A stretch of 62,820 bases of DNA from Chloroflexota bacterium (GTDB lineage Bacteria > Chloroflexota > Dehalococcoidia > Lucifugimonadales > UBA826), in assembly GCA_003228105.1 (NCBI GenBank), contig QGNN01000004.1, positions 1-62,820 on the forward strand, read 5' to 3'. The position numbers and the translations under genes were made by a program. This document shows positions 9,080 to 17,239 of this stretch, piece after piece. Below the pieces are notes generated by a model. That model searched no databases, was not told the DNA's origin, and was given only the letters and a program-made list of their open reading frames with translations. How positions within the stretch are numbered: the first letter of the stretch is position 1; each line of letters begins with the position of its first letter.

Positions 9080-10210
9080 ATGTCGCTTGGGACAACTAAG
9101 GCTAACACTGACACCCATTCCCACGTGGTAAATAACCGCGATGACGCCCCAACTGTTGCGGTGATAAAGACAAGTCCTGCAACTGTGGCTACTGATATTG
9201 GGTCCGCTATGCGCCTTGCAAAATACAATTCTCAATTGGCGCCCGATGTTGCTACCCTTTTAAAAATAAACATATCATGGCAGCACTATTACCCTGCCTG
9301 CTCTACCTCTCCTTGGCAATTAGATGGAGTTATAAAAACGCTAAAGGAAGATGGATTTAAAGATTTAATTCCCACTCACAATGGAACTGTTGTAGTGGAT
9401 GCCCGGGAGGGTGAAGTTAACAACAAGCATGATGTGGTTGTGAGGCGGCATGGCTTGGAAAGTGTACATCTTGAAGATGTTGAGTGGGTGCCTCTCCATT
9501 TTTCGGACGATTTTCTAGTTTTGGACCAAATTTATCCTGATGGCATAAATATACCTAAATTTCTGATTGATAAGAATGTGATTCATCTTCCAACTATGAA
9601 AACTCATGTTTTTACTACTATTACGGGAGCGATGAAGAATGCATTTGGAGGATTACTAAATTTCCAAAGACACTGGACTCACTCTGTAATACATGAAACC
9701 TTGGTTGATTTATTGAGGATACAAAAAAAAATTCATCCAGGTATTTTTGCTTTAATGGACGGTACTTTTGCGGGTTCGGGGCCAGGACCTCGGGCCATGC
9801 AATGGCATGAAAAAAACGTTTTATTAGCAGGGTCTGACCAAGTTGCTGTGGATGCAGTTGCTGCGAAAATGATGGGATTTGATCCTATGGACATAGATTT
9901 TATTAGGATAGCGGATGAACAAGGACTTGGGTGTGGCCAAATCTCTAAAATAAACATTGTTGGAGAAGATATATCTGGTGTGAATTGGGAATTTCAAAGT
10001 GGAAATACGTTAGCCAGTAAAGGTCAAAAAATGATTTATTGGGGGAATTTGAAACCACTTGAAAACATGTTATTGAGGTCCAAATTAACCCCTTTAGCCT
10101 ATCTCGCTTCCAATATATATCACAATGAATATTGGTTGCGATTCAAGGGAAAAAAACGTATAAACACAGCGATGAAGACCCAATGGGGGCGCCATTTCTT
10201 AGATTTTTAA
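9080..10210 (+). CDS. DUF362 domain-containing protein
   Basis: A 376-residue DUF362 protein. The family hallmark is clear in HLPTMKTHVFTTITGAMKNAFGG near the middle and DGTFAGSGPGPRA later, followed by DQVAVDAVAAKMMGFDP. Many DUF362 proteins carry a [4Fe-4S] ferredoxin tail or a Tat signal; neither is visible here, and only isolated Cys residues occur (for example CSTS and GLGCGQ). The biochemical role of the family is not established. The ATG directly follows the rpoD stop codon with no spacer, so it is probably translated by coupling to rpoD; the first forty residues are poorly conserved in character and a later start cannot be excluded. Transcription converges on rplY. Confidence 0.85.
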   Translation: MSLGTTKANTDTHSHVVNNRDDAPTVAVIKTSPATVATDIGSAMRLAKYNSQLAPDVATLLKINISWQHYYPACSTSPWQLDGVIKTLKEDGFKDLIPTHNGTVVVDAREGEVNNKHDVVVRRHGLESVHLEDVEWVPLHFSDDFLVLDQIYPDGINIPKFLIDKNVIHLPTMKTHVFTTITGAMKNAFGGLLNFQRHWTHSVIHETLVDLLRIQKKIHPGIFALMDGTFAGSGPGPRAMQWHEKNVLLAGSDQVAVDAVAAKMMGFDPMDIDFIRIADEQGLGCGQISKINIVGEDISGVNWEFQSGNTLASKGQKMIYWGNLKPLENMLLRSKLTPLAYLASNIYHNEYWLRFKGKKRINTAMKTQWGRHFLDF

Positions 10211-10252
10211 CCCAGTTAAAACGCCTGGGTATACTATCTATCCTGACCCGTC

Positions 10253-10891
10253 CTAAGATTCTTTAGCTTCTTCACCGGCGACCTTGACTTCAGTCTCATC
10301 ACCTTCCCCGCCTTCAGACTCTATCCTCTCTACTCTCGGAGCTACAACGGTAGCCACCATTTCCGATGCTTCGTTGATCACATTTACTCCTTCATCCACC
10401 TCTATGTCGCTAACATAGAAATTTATTTCAAAGTCCACCAATAATTCGGCTTGCAAAGTAATCGTCTTCGGTATTTCCAGAGGTAGGGCTTCTACCGTTA
10501 GCGCCAGTAGCGGTTGCAGTAGGGTGCCTCCCATCGTTCGTACTGCTGGAGAGGTGCCTACGACAGATATAGGTACTTGCGCCCGCACTGATTTTCCAAC
10601 TTGTACTTTCATAAAATCTACATGTAAAATTTTATTGGTTACAGGATGATACTGTACCTCTCTTATGAAGCAGAGGTTGTCTTGATCTCCTTCATCCACA
10701 TTGACAGTAACCGGTATGTTGGTACCGGCATCAGTTATAACACGGTCTAGAATTTTTGAATCGCATTGAAGGGGACTGGATTCTATTTCTGGACCATACA
10801 TATGAATGGGGGTTACCCCATTGTTTCTGAGTTCAGATACTTTTTTCCCAGTAACTTCTCTTTTATTTACACTTAAATTCAGATTATCCAC
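10253..10891 (-). CDS. rplY: Ribosomal protein bL25 (CTC/TL5 long form)
   Basis: Large-subunit protein that binds 5S rRNA. At 212 residues it is the long TL5/CTC form: an N-terminal L25 beta-barrel domain (about 1-90, with KREVTGKKVSELRNNGVTP and HVDFMKV) and a C-terminal beta domain (about 95-185), then an acidic tail rich in Glu. The start is GTG, supported by GGAG nine bases upstream. The gene is followed on the same strand only by the convergent DUF362 end; a short inverted repeat CCCAG/CTGGG in the 42-base gap may act as a weak terminator. Upstream is 113 bases of spacer to the PLP enzyme. Confidence 0.95.
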   Translation of the reverse strand: MDNLNLSVNKREVTGKKVSELRNNGVTPIHMYGPEIESSPLQCDSKILDRVITDAGTNIPVTVNVDEGDQDNLCFIREVQYHPVTNKILHVDFMKVQVGKSVRAQVPISVVGTSPAVRTMGGTLLQPLLALTVEALPLEIPKTITLQAELLVDFEINFYVSDIEVDEGVNVINEASEMVATVVAPRVERIESEGGEGDETEVKVAGEEAKES

Positions 10892-11004
10892 CTGGAAAAG
10901 CTCCTGTATTAACGTAGTCGCAGTAAAAAGCCTAATGTTTTAAATTATTTGTAACCTATAAATTTTAGCATAGGAAAAGTTTCTCATCATTCCCTGTATG
11001 TTGT

Positions 11005-12150
11005 TTAGCTAAATAACTCTCTGATTCTTTCTGCAACCAGCTCCTCTTCACCAACCTTAAGTCCAAACATGTGGATTGCTATATAGTCGTCACCTTCTCT
11101 TGCCCTAGTCCATACGGGTGGATCCCCTTTCTTTAAAGTGTCTACTATTTCCTGGAGTGTCATTCCTGCTTGTTCTTCATCTATTCTTAATTCAACACCG
11201 AAAGGCTGATGCCCAATGATGTTATTTATCATTCCAGAGGTAATGGCGGGTGTGTCTGAAAGAATATCTATGACCTTCTGACTTCTGGTTTCAATCTCTA
11301 TGAGCCTTTCTTCATGATTTATTGTCATCCAGTTTCTTACCGCAGCAACAACACCCACCATTTCTTGTCTATCTACCTTATGGGGCCTGCCTATCCCTCT
11401 TACACGGCGCCCTTCATATCCCACAAATGATTGTTTAGAGATTTTGCGAATCATATCTTCCGTACCTAGAGCTAGGCCGGTGGATTGTGAAGCGCCCATA
11501 TATTTAGCGGCTATACATTGAAAATCTGCACCCATTTTAACGTATTTGCCAAATAAGTCTAAAGGATATATTTGACCAGCTGCATCAACTAAAACAGGGA
11601 GTTTATTTTGGTGAGCTATTCGTATAGTTTCCTCAAGTGTCAACGCATTTGGGTCATGCTCTTGCTCCACCATATAAAAGTGTACGGCCGCTGTATTTTC
11701 GTTTATAGCCTTTTCCAAATCTTGAGAGGTAGTGCCGTCGTCCGAACCAAATTCCACTAATTTTGCGCCAGAAGCTTCCAAACATCTGTCATACCAATAT
11801 CGCTGTCTTTTTTGGATAAGAATCTGGTTTTTCATTCCGGTGGTATCCGGCAATTGTTCTATTAATTCGTCATTATCGCCAGCCATGACTGCAGCAGCAG
11901 CTAAAGTCAAAGCTGAACCCGCACCTGAGGTTATGTAAGCAGCTGGAATACCTATCATTTCTGCTACCGCCGATCCTGCTTTTTCTTCCAATTCCATTAA
12001 CGGAATATAAGAGTCTCCAGCTAGAGCCATTGCTTCCCTAACTTCAGGAATCGGTGTTGATCCACCCAGCATTGTCACACTACCAATCGCATTTATAATT
12101 GGAGTCGCACCGAGTTCTTTATATATGTCCCCTAAATTTCCTGATGTCAT
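11005..12150 (-). CDS. SelA-like PLP-dependent enzyme (D-glucosaminate-6-phosphate ammonia-lyase / aminotransferase-fold)
   Basis: A 381-residue fold-type I PLP enzyme resembling the SelA/DgaE group. Family features are the N-terminal PIINAIGSVTMLGGS, the glycine/serine-rich SGAGSAL cofactor loop, VDAAGQIYPL containing the PLP-contacting Asp, the probable Schiff-base lysine in AAKYMGAS, and the late GRPHKVDRQEMVGVV characteristic of SelA-like lyases rather than true selenocysteine synthase. No selenocysteine genes are seen nearby, so selenium chemistry is unlikely. The ATG at 12150 has GGAGGT five bases upstream and is preferred over the track's 12165. Likely substrates are amino sugar acids or other amino acids; ammonia-lyase or racemase activity is inferred only from family. 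Confidence 0.85.
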   Translation of the reverse strand: MTSGNLGDIYKELGATPIINAIGSVTMLGGSTPIPEVREAMALAGDSYIPLMELEEKAGSAVAEMIGIPAAYITSGAGSALTLAAAAVMAGDNDELIEQLPDTTGMKNQILIQKRQRYWYDRCLEASGAKLVEFGSDDGTTSQDLEKAINENTAAVHFYMVEQEHDPNALTLEETIRIAHQNKLPVLVDAAGQIYPLDLFGKYVKMGADFQCIAAKYMGASQSTGLALGTEDMIRKISKQSFVGYEGRRVRGIGRPHKVDRQEMVGVVAAVRNWMTINHEERLIEIETRSQKVIDILSDTPAITSGMINNIIGHQPFGVELRIDEEQAGMTLQEIVDTLKKGDPPVWTRAREGDDYIAIHMFGLKVGEEELVAERIRELFS

Positions 12151-12221
12151 TATGGACCTCCGCATATGAGATTTGATTTTCTTCTGTATTTAAGTCGTAT
12201 GTTATGTTGAAATTTATTAGC

Positions 12222-13022
12222 CTAAAAAATTGAAATTCCTAATAGATAGCCGGCACCATAGGTGAAGGTGGCGGCTAATGTGCCCGCCAAAAGCATCCTG
12301 GTTGCACCAAGGAGTATGTTTTTACCACTCGCTACTGAAACAATTCCTCCGACAATGAATAAGGCCGATGAGCTAAATATCGCACTAAGGACAATAGATA
12401 TGTTACCTGAAGAAAAAAGAATTGGGATTATCGGTATCAACGCACCTAGTGCGAAAGCTAACAAACTACTAATTGCAGCTAACCATGGAGACCCTAAGTC
12501 CTGCGGGTTGAGCCCCAATTCCTCTCTAGCCATCGTGTTTAATTCACGGTTTGGATCAGCCATCAGTGCAGACGCTATTACTTTTGCTTGGCTTTCCTCC
12601 ATGCCTTTTGCTCTGTATATCAGTACTAATTCTTCCTCTTCCCCCTTAGGCCACTCTTCCAATTCTGCCCGTTCAATATTTATTTGATGTTCGTATATGT
12701 CTTTCTGCGACCGAACAGAAATATATTCTCCAGTAGCCATTGATAAGCTACCAGCAATGAGGGCCGCTACACCTGCTAAAATAATAAAATCAGCATTTTC
12801 CGATGCTGTTGTCCCACCTGCCACACCCATCATCAAGCAAAAATTAGACACTAACCCATCGTTTATGCCTAAAATAGCCGCTCTTATACCGCCACTGTTC
12901 CCATGAGTGTGCCATATTTCCTGGATTTTTTGGTTGTCAGGGTTTCCCATTGCCATTTTTGACAGTATTCGGGCATGGTCTTTCTCTTCTTCTATAAGTT
13001 CTTGACCTTCGACTTCGTGCAC
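12222..13022 (-). CDS. VIT1/CCC1-family membrane protein, C-terminal part of a ferritin-like/VIT fusion
   Basis: This 266-codon frame encodes the last part of a ferritin-like four-helix domain (IEEEKDHARIL with the ExxH iron ligands) followed by a VIT1/CCC1 transporter domain with the signature GIRAAILGINDGLVSN and about five membrane segments. Such Er-V/VIT proteins move or store iron or manganese at the membrane. The apparent start is a GTG with no real ribosome-binding site, and it is the codon immediately after the amber stop of the upstream frame, in the same frame. The ferritin domain is therefore split, and the natural product is probably one protein covering 12222-13343. Either this is a nonsense mutation or sequence error, or the amber codon is read through. 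Confidence 0.85.
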   Translation of the reverse strand: MHEVEGQELIEEEKDHARILSKMAMGNPDNQKIQEIWHTHGNSGGIRAAILGINDGLVSNFCLMMGVAGGTTASENADFIILAGVAALIAGSLSMATGEYISVRSQKDIYEHQINIERAELEEWPKGEEEELVLIYRAKGMEESQAKVIASALMADPNRELNTMAREELGLNPQDLGSPWLAAISSLLAFALGALIPIIPILFSSGNISIVLSAIFSSSALFIVGGIVSVASGKNILLGATRMLLAGTLAATFTYGAGYLLGISIF

Positions 13023-13025
13023 CTA
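13023..13025 (-). other. In-frame amber codon inside a ferritin-like/VIT gene
   Basis: TAG on the minus strand separates EIEA from VHEVEGQ in one continuous frame, in the third helix of the ferritin-like domain. A tyrosine codon (TAC/TAT) is a single change away and would suit this helix. See findings. Confidence 0.8.
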
Positions 13026-13343
13026 TGCTTCGATCTCTTTGGATTCAATCCTTGCCAGCCAGGGTAATATTTTTTGTGGCCCGAATAAATAGCAAACCAT
13101 TCGTATATAGATAAGTTTTGGAGTGTAGGTATGAAGAGTCACATCACCAATGGGATTACCTAGTTTTTCTGACCAATGCCGAGCATGTTTTACTTCAGAC
13201 TGAGAAAGTTGTTCAAAAATCTCAGATTTCTCAGGATCGACTTCAAATTGAGCAAGCATTTTATACATTGATGCAGCCTCAATTTCTGACCGCAAATACC
13301 CCTTGTAACGATTAGCATTGGATTTGGAAAGGACGGTGGACAT
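13023..13343 (-). CDS. Ferritin-like (rubrerythrin/Er-V) domain, N-terminal part of a ferritin-like/VIT fusion
   Basis: A 106-codon frame holding the first half of a rubrerythrin-like ferritin domain: helix 1 with LRSEIEAASMYKML (Glu ligand), helix 2 with LSQSEVKHARHWSEKLG (ExxH ligands), then helix 3 which is cut at EIEA by TAG. The missing helix 4 and its ligands (EEEKDHARIL) are encoded straight after the TAG in the same frame, so the piece alone could not form a complete di-iron site. It starts four bases after the endonuclease IV stop codon and is probably in an operon with it. The likely intact product is a membrane ferritin of the MbfA type. Confidence 0.8.
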   Translation of the reverse strand: MSTVLSKSNANRYKGYLRSEIEAASMYKMLAQFEVDPEKSEIFEQLSQSEVKHARHWSEKLGNPIGDVTLHTYTPKLIYIRMVCYLFGPQKILPWLARIESKEIEA

Positions 13344-13347
13344 TCCG

Positions 13348-14199
13348 TTATTTTTTTAGTACTTTGTTTCTTATTGATTTCAACCGATTAATATTCTCTT
13401 CATCAGGCCCATCCCCATCGAATCCTGGAACTTCCAGGAAAAATGGGACCTGAGAAAATGCCGGGTTTCCGAGTATGACTTCGAAGCCTTCTTCACCAAT
13501 GTAACCTTCGCCAATATTTTCATGTCTATCTACTCCAGACCCGAATTCTACTTTGGCGTCGTTAGCGTGCACAGCTACCAGTCGCTCCAACCCGATTTTA
13601 GAGTCAAATTCCTCCATAATCGAATTGATAGTGTCATCAGAGGCTATGTTATAGCCTGCTGCATAGCAGTGTTCCGTGTCTAAGCATACTTTAAGATTAG
13701 GATGATTCACTGCTTTTATGATGGTGCCAATTTCCTCAAAAGAGGAGCCAATATGAGATCCCATACCTGCGCTATTTTCTATGCATAACCATGTGTCACT
13801 TGGAGACTTTTCTAGAACCTCAACAAGGCATTTCACGGCTTGATCTAGTATTGTGTTGAAACCTTTTCCCTTATGGCTTCCTCCGTGAAATATAACTCCT
13901 TCTGCACCAATTTTCCCGGCAGTAATCATGTTATTTGTCAGGGATTCGATTGATTTTCCGAGTTGATTTTCATCTCCTCCTATATTTACCAAATAACTAC
14001 CATGTATATAGCATGGTCCTATGCCAGTTTCCGCACCTTTTTTCTTAAAAAGAGCAATTTCCTCTTCCTTAGGAAAATTGAATTTCCAGGCCCTAGGAGA
14101 TGATGCAAATATTTGTATAGCTTCTGCGCCGATTGCTTGAGCCCTATCTATGGATTTACTGAGTCCACCCGAGGTGGATACATGCGCACCTAATTTCAT
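13348..14199 (-). CDS. nfo: Endonuclease IV (AP endonuclease)
   Basis: Zinc-dependent AP endonuclease of the TIM-barrel Nfo family, 283 residues, which cuts DNA 5' to abasic sites in base excision repair. The N-terminus GAHVSTSGGLSKSIDRA and QIFASSPRAWK are typical; metal-binding segments include VIFHGGSHKG, CIENSAGMG (Glu), VCLDTEHCYAAGY (Asp/His), VHANDAK (His/Asp) and RHENIGEGYIG (His), with a final Glu in FFLEVPG. All expected ligands are present. It lies directly upstream of the amber-split ferritin/VIT gene with a four-base gap, which could tie repair of oxidative lesions to iron handling. Confidence 0.96.
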   Translation of the reverse strand: MKLGAHVSTSGGLSKSIDRAQAIGAEAIQIFASSPRAWKFNFPKEEEIALFKKKGAETGIGPCYIHGSYLVNIGGDENQLGKSIESLTNNMITAGKIGAEGVIFHGGSHKGKGFNTILDQAVKCLVEVLEKSPSDTWLCIENSAGMGSHIGSSFEEIGTIIKAVNHPNLKVCLDTEHCYAAGYNIASDDTINSIMEEFDSKIGLERLVAVHANDAKVEFGSGVDRHENIGEGYIGEEGFEVILGNPAFSQVPFFLEVPGFDGDGPDEENINRLKSIRNKVLKK

Positions 14200-14343
14200 G
14201 TTGATTTCCCGTTTGATTCACTCTTTTATTCCAGTTTATCATGGGTAAGCGAGCCTGGTTCAATAGAACTATGATCGACAGTAAGTATTGCCTATAATTA
14301 AGCTTCATTGAATAAAAAAACGCGCGCAATTGGAGAGAAGTCT

Positions 14344-15219
14344 ATGCCAGTCAATACGGTAGCAATTATGAGTCCTGGCGATATGGGCCATGCAGTTGGG
14401 AAAGTTTTGTCCGAAAGTGGCTTGGATGTTATTACCTGCACTGAGGGCCGAAGTCTTAGAACTCGCAAATTGGCCGAAGCCGCTGGATTCAGAAAAGTTG
14501 CTGGTTTGTCAGACTTAGTGAGTCAAGCTGATCTAATTTTGTCCATTATGGTTCCCTCTAGGGCGATGGATTTTGCTAAGGTAATAGCTCCACATATGAA
14601 TTCCACTACCAGCCCCACCTTTTATGCTGATTGCAACGCAGTATCTCCACAAACCTCACAAAGTATCTCAGAGGTAATAAATAATTCTGGGGGCGTATTT
14701 ATTGACGGAGGAATAATTGGGGGGGCCCCGACGAAGGGTGATACTCCAAGGTTTTATGTTTCTGGTCCTGATGCAGCAGTTGTGATGGAATTGGATGGTA
14801 AAGGGATAACTGTCAAAGTAATAGGGGATCAAATTGGACAAGCATCAGGTATAAAAATGTGTTACGCAGCTTTGACTAAAGGGACTCATACCCTCCATGT
14901 AGCTTTGCTTACCGCTGCTAATAAAATGGGGCTAACTGAGGACCTTAGAAATGAGTTTGAATTCAGTCAAAAATCGCACCTCAATGCAATGGAGACAGGA
15001 ATTTCAAGACTACCAGCCAATGCGCATAGGTGGATAGGTGAAATGGAGGAGATCGCATCCACTTTTGAGCATTTAGGCGTTACCCCAAATTTCCATAAGG
15101 GCGCTGCTGAAGTCTATAAAATGCTTAATGCCACTCCCTTTGCTGAGGAAACCCCCGAAACCATCGATAATGACAGAACTACATGGGACACTATAGAGGC
15201 TGTATCTAATTTAGATTAA
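14344..15219 (+). CDS. NAD(P)-binding oxidoreductase with DUF1932 (6-phosphogluconate dehydrogenase-like)
   Basis: A 291-residue protein with an N-terminal NAD-binding domain of the 6PGDH family (SPGDMGHAVG near residue 10) and a C-terminal helical DUF1932-type domain (for example KGTHTLHVALLTAANKMG). It resembles L-threonate/phosphogluconate dehydrogenase-like proteins whose substrates are mostly unknown. The ORF track starts at a TTG (14308), but ATG at 14344 has GGAGAG six bases upstream and starts right at the nucleotide-binding strand, so I prefer it. An alcohol dehydrogenase follows after 24 bases; the pair is likely co-transcribed. The glycine motif is GDMGHAV rather than GxGxxG, as is seen in this subgroup. 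Confidence 0.85.
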   Translation: MPVNTVAIMSPGDMGHAVGKVLSESGLDVITCTEGRSLRTRKLAEAAGFRKVAGLSDLVSQADLILSIMVPSRAMDFAKVIAPHMNSTTSPTFYADCNAVSPQTSQSISEVINNSGGVFIDGGIIGGAPTKGDTPRFYVSGPDAAVVMELDGKGITVKVIGDQIGQASGIKMCYAALTKGTHTLHVALLTAANKMGLTEDLRNEFEFSQKSHLNAMETGISRLPANAHRWIGEMEEIASTFEHLGVTPNFHKGAAEVYKMLNATPFAEETPETIDNDRTTWDTIEAVSNLD

Positions 15220-15243
15220 TAAAGATATTAAAGACATGAATCT

Positions 15244-16272
15244 ATGAAAGGTCTGATATTAAAAGAACCTGGTCAGAGTCCGGATATACGGGTACTTGAT
15301 CTTCCTGAACCAACTTTAATCCCTAACGGAGTCATTATAAAAGTTGCTGCTGCTGGGCTTTGCCATCATGACATATCTGTGATGGATGGCACTTTAAGAA
15401 GAGGCACTAAAGGTGATGTCATATTAGGGCATGAAATATCTGGCACAGTGGTTGATATCGGTAGTGAAATCAAGAGATTTTGTTTAGGAGACCAAGTGGT
15501 CACTACCCTCACAGCGTCATGTGGAGAATGCGAAACCTGTGTTAGTGGAGATGATTATAGATGTGAATTTGGGCTGGGATATGGTCATGGTATTGATGGG
15601 GGATTCGCTGAGTACATCTTAATTCAAGAAAAAAACTTGGTGAACGTGGGCGATTTGGATTTGATTCAAAGCGCGCTCTTATCCTGTCCTATTGGTGTTT
15701 GTATAAAAGCTCTTTTTGATAGAGGTTCTTTGGGAATGGATGACTCATGCGTAGTTTTTGGGTCCGGAGGTGGTTTAGGTATTCATGCCCTTCAGGTGGC
15801 ACAAACTTATACAACTAATGTTATCGGCTTCACATCCTCTCCAAACAAATTGGAAGAGATTAGTAAGTATGAAGTTTCCCCAACATTTTTACTTGATGGA
15901 TCCTTAGATCCCACTGATTTAGTAATGGCTCTCACTGAAGATAAAGGAGCTGATGTCATTTTTAATTCTGTCGGATCAAAATTCCTGGAAAGTTCAGTTA
16001 ATTCTATAAGCCATGGTGGTAGGGTTTTGATGATGGGTGAACTATTAGGAGGAAAGGGCTCATTTAACATATCCGATTTGTTGTTTAAAAACGGAAGTGT
16101 TATTGGTTCTACGGGAGCTGGCAAGCCACATATACAATCTGCGATAAATATGGTCAATGATGGGAATGTAGTTCCGGGGGTCGGTGGGATGTTTCCTTTG
16201 CAGGATATCAAAGAGGCTTTTCATCTCATGAAAAATAAAGCCAGTGTCGGTAGATTGGTTTTAATTCCATAA
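15244..16272 (+). CDS. Zinc-dependent medium-chain alcohol dehydrogenase
   Basis: A 342-residue MDR-family dehydrogenase. The catalytic zinc site is visible as GLCHHDIS and GHEISGTVVDIG (Cys, His-Glu); the structural zinc site as CGECETCVSGDDYRC (four Cys). The nucleotide-binding fold begins at VFGSGGGLGIHALQVA. Cytosolic, NAD(P)-linked oxidation of an alcohol or reduction of an aldehyde is expected; substrate unknown. It follows the DUF1932 oxidoreductase on the same strand and converges on secF with a 13-base gap and no obvious terminator. Confidence 0.93.
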   Translation: MKGLILKEPGQSPDIRVLDLPEPTLIPNGVIIKVAAAGLCHHDISVMDGTLRRGTKGDVILGHEISGTVVDIGSEIKRFCLGDQVVTTLTASCGECETCVSGDDYRCEFGLGYGHGIDGGFAEYILIQEKNLVNVGDLDLIQSALLSCPIGVCIKALFDRGSLGMDDSCVVFGSGGGLGIHALQVAQTYTTNVIGFTSSPNKLEEISKYEVSPTFLLDGSLDPTDLVMALTEDKGADVIFNSVGSKFLESSVNSISHGGRVLMMGELLGGKGSFNISDLLFKNGSVIGSTGAGKPHIQSAINMVNDGNVVPGVGGMFPLQDIKEAFHLMKNKASVGRLVLIP

Positions 16273-16285
16273 AAGACATACCTGA

Positions 16286-17218
16286 TCAAGAGGATATCAA
16301 TTTCCCTATTGTTTTTTGGTCCCAGGAAACTAATACTTGAGTAGCAATTGCTATGGAACTGTAAGTCCCTGCAATTACTCCTATGATTAGAACATACAAA
16401 AATTCCCGTATGGTGGCTCCACCGAATAGCAAAAGGGCTAATAAGGTGACCAACAGAGTGAAACTTGTATTGAGTGATCTGCCCATCGTTTCTGAGATGC
16501 TAAGATTTACCACTTCTGGGAAGGGCCTATTGGTATAGGTCATTACATTTTCTCTGATTTTATCAAACACTACGATGGTGTCATTGACGCTGTATCCTAT
16601 TACTGTCAGGAGAGCTATTAGGAACATAGTGTTTACTTCTGTATCTAGGAAATATCCTAATATTGCAAAAATACCCACCACGATTAATGTGTCGTGTAGC
16701 AAAGCAACAATCGCTGCTAACCCATACCTAATAGGTCGAGGGACTTTCCTGAATGCCCACCAAACATAGAAAAAAATCCCTATTGTTGCAGCCAAAACTG
16801 CCCAGCAGGCATTGATTACCGTTTCCTGTGCAATCACAGCTGAAACTAGATCAAAACTAAGCAACGTATTAGTTTGCTCCGGCGAATATTGATCGTTTAG
16901 GGTAGCTACTAAGACATCTTTTTCTGTTTCATCAAGGGTTTTGGTGCGTAAGAAAAAAAGATCGTATCTTTCGTCGTCAATAGTTGAATTACCCAAATTT
17001 TGTACCGTAGATTCGGGATATCCAATAGCTTGCAATTTTTCCCTAATAGCTTTTTGATTGGCACCGGCACCTTCCGGAAATTGCATTGTAATACTAGACC
17101 CGCCCGTGAAATCAATGCCTGGGTTAAGCCCTGGAGCTAGAATCAAAAAGACTACTCCAGGCAATATGACTAGCAATGATAGTAGAAAGAACCATGGCCT
17201 TCGTTCTGAAAAATTCAA
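16286..17218 (-). CDS. secF: Protein translocase subunit SecF
   Basis: Membrane partner of SecD, 310 residues, using the proton or sodium gradient to pull proteins out of the SecYEG channel. An N-terminal membrane helix is followed by the signature NPGIDFTGGSSI, a periplasmic loop (about 35-125), and then five membrane helices with VNDTIVVFDKIRENV and SLNTSFTLLVTLLALLLFGG. The family motifs are intact. It is the last gene of a minus-strand run and begins 21 bases after secD ends. Confidence 0.96.
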   Translation of the reverse strand: MNFSERRPWFFLLSLLVILPGVVFLILAPGLNPGIDFTGGSSITMQFPEGAGANQKAIREKLQAIGYPESTVQNLGNSTIDDERYDLFFLRTKTLDETEKDVLVATLNDQYSPEQTNTLLSFDLVSAVIAQETVINACWAVLAATIGIFFYVWWAFRKVPRPIRYGLAAIVALLHDTLIVVGIFAILGYFLDTEVNTMFLIALLTVIGYSVNDTIVVFDKIRENVMTYTNRPFPEVVNLSISETMGRSLNTSFTLLVTLLALLLFGGATIREFLYVLIIGVIAGTYSSIAIATQVLVSWDQKTIGKLISS

Positions 17219-17239
17219 TTTTGATCTCCTAACAAATGA

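Noticed and set aside
10211-10252. CCCAG/CTGGG hairpin as a terminator
   Set aside because: Stem is only five base pairs and lacks a T-run on either strand; mentioned only as a weak possibility.
11005-12150. True selenocysteine synthase (SelA)
   Set aside because: The protein is shorter than SelA and matches the SelA-like lyase group; no selB, selD or selC is visible nearby.
12262-12687. 141-codon plus-strand ORF
   Set aside because: Antisense shadow of the VIT1 domain gene; no start signal and no family pattern.
15807-16211. 134-codon minus-strand ORF inside the alcohol dehydrogenase
   Set aside because: Shadow of a well-supported dehydrogenase gene.
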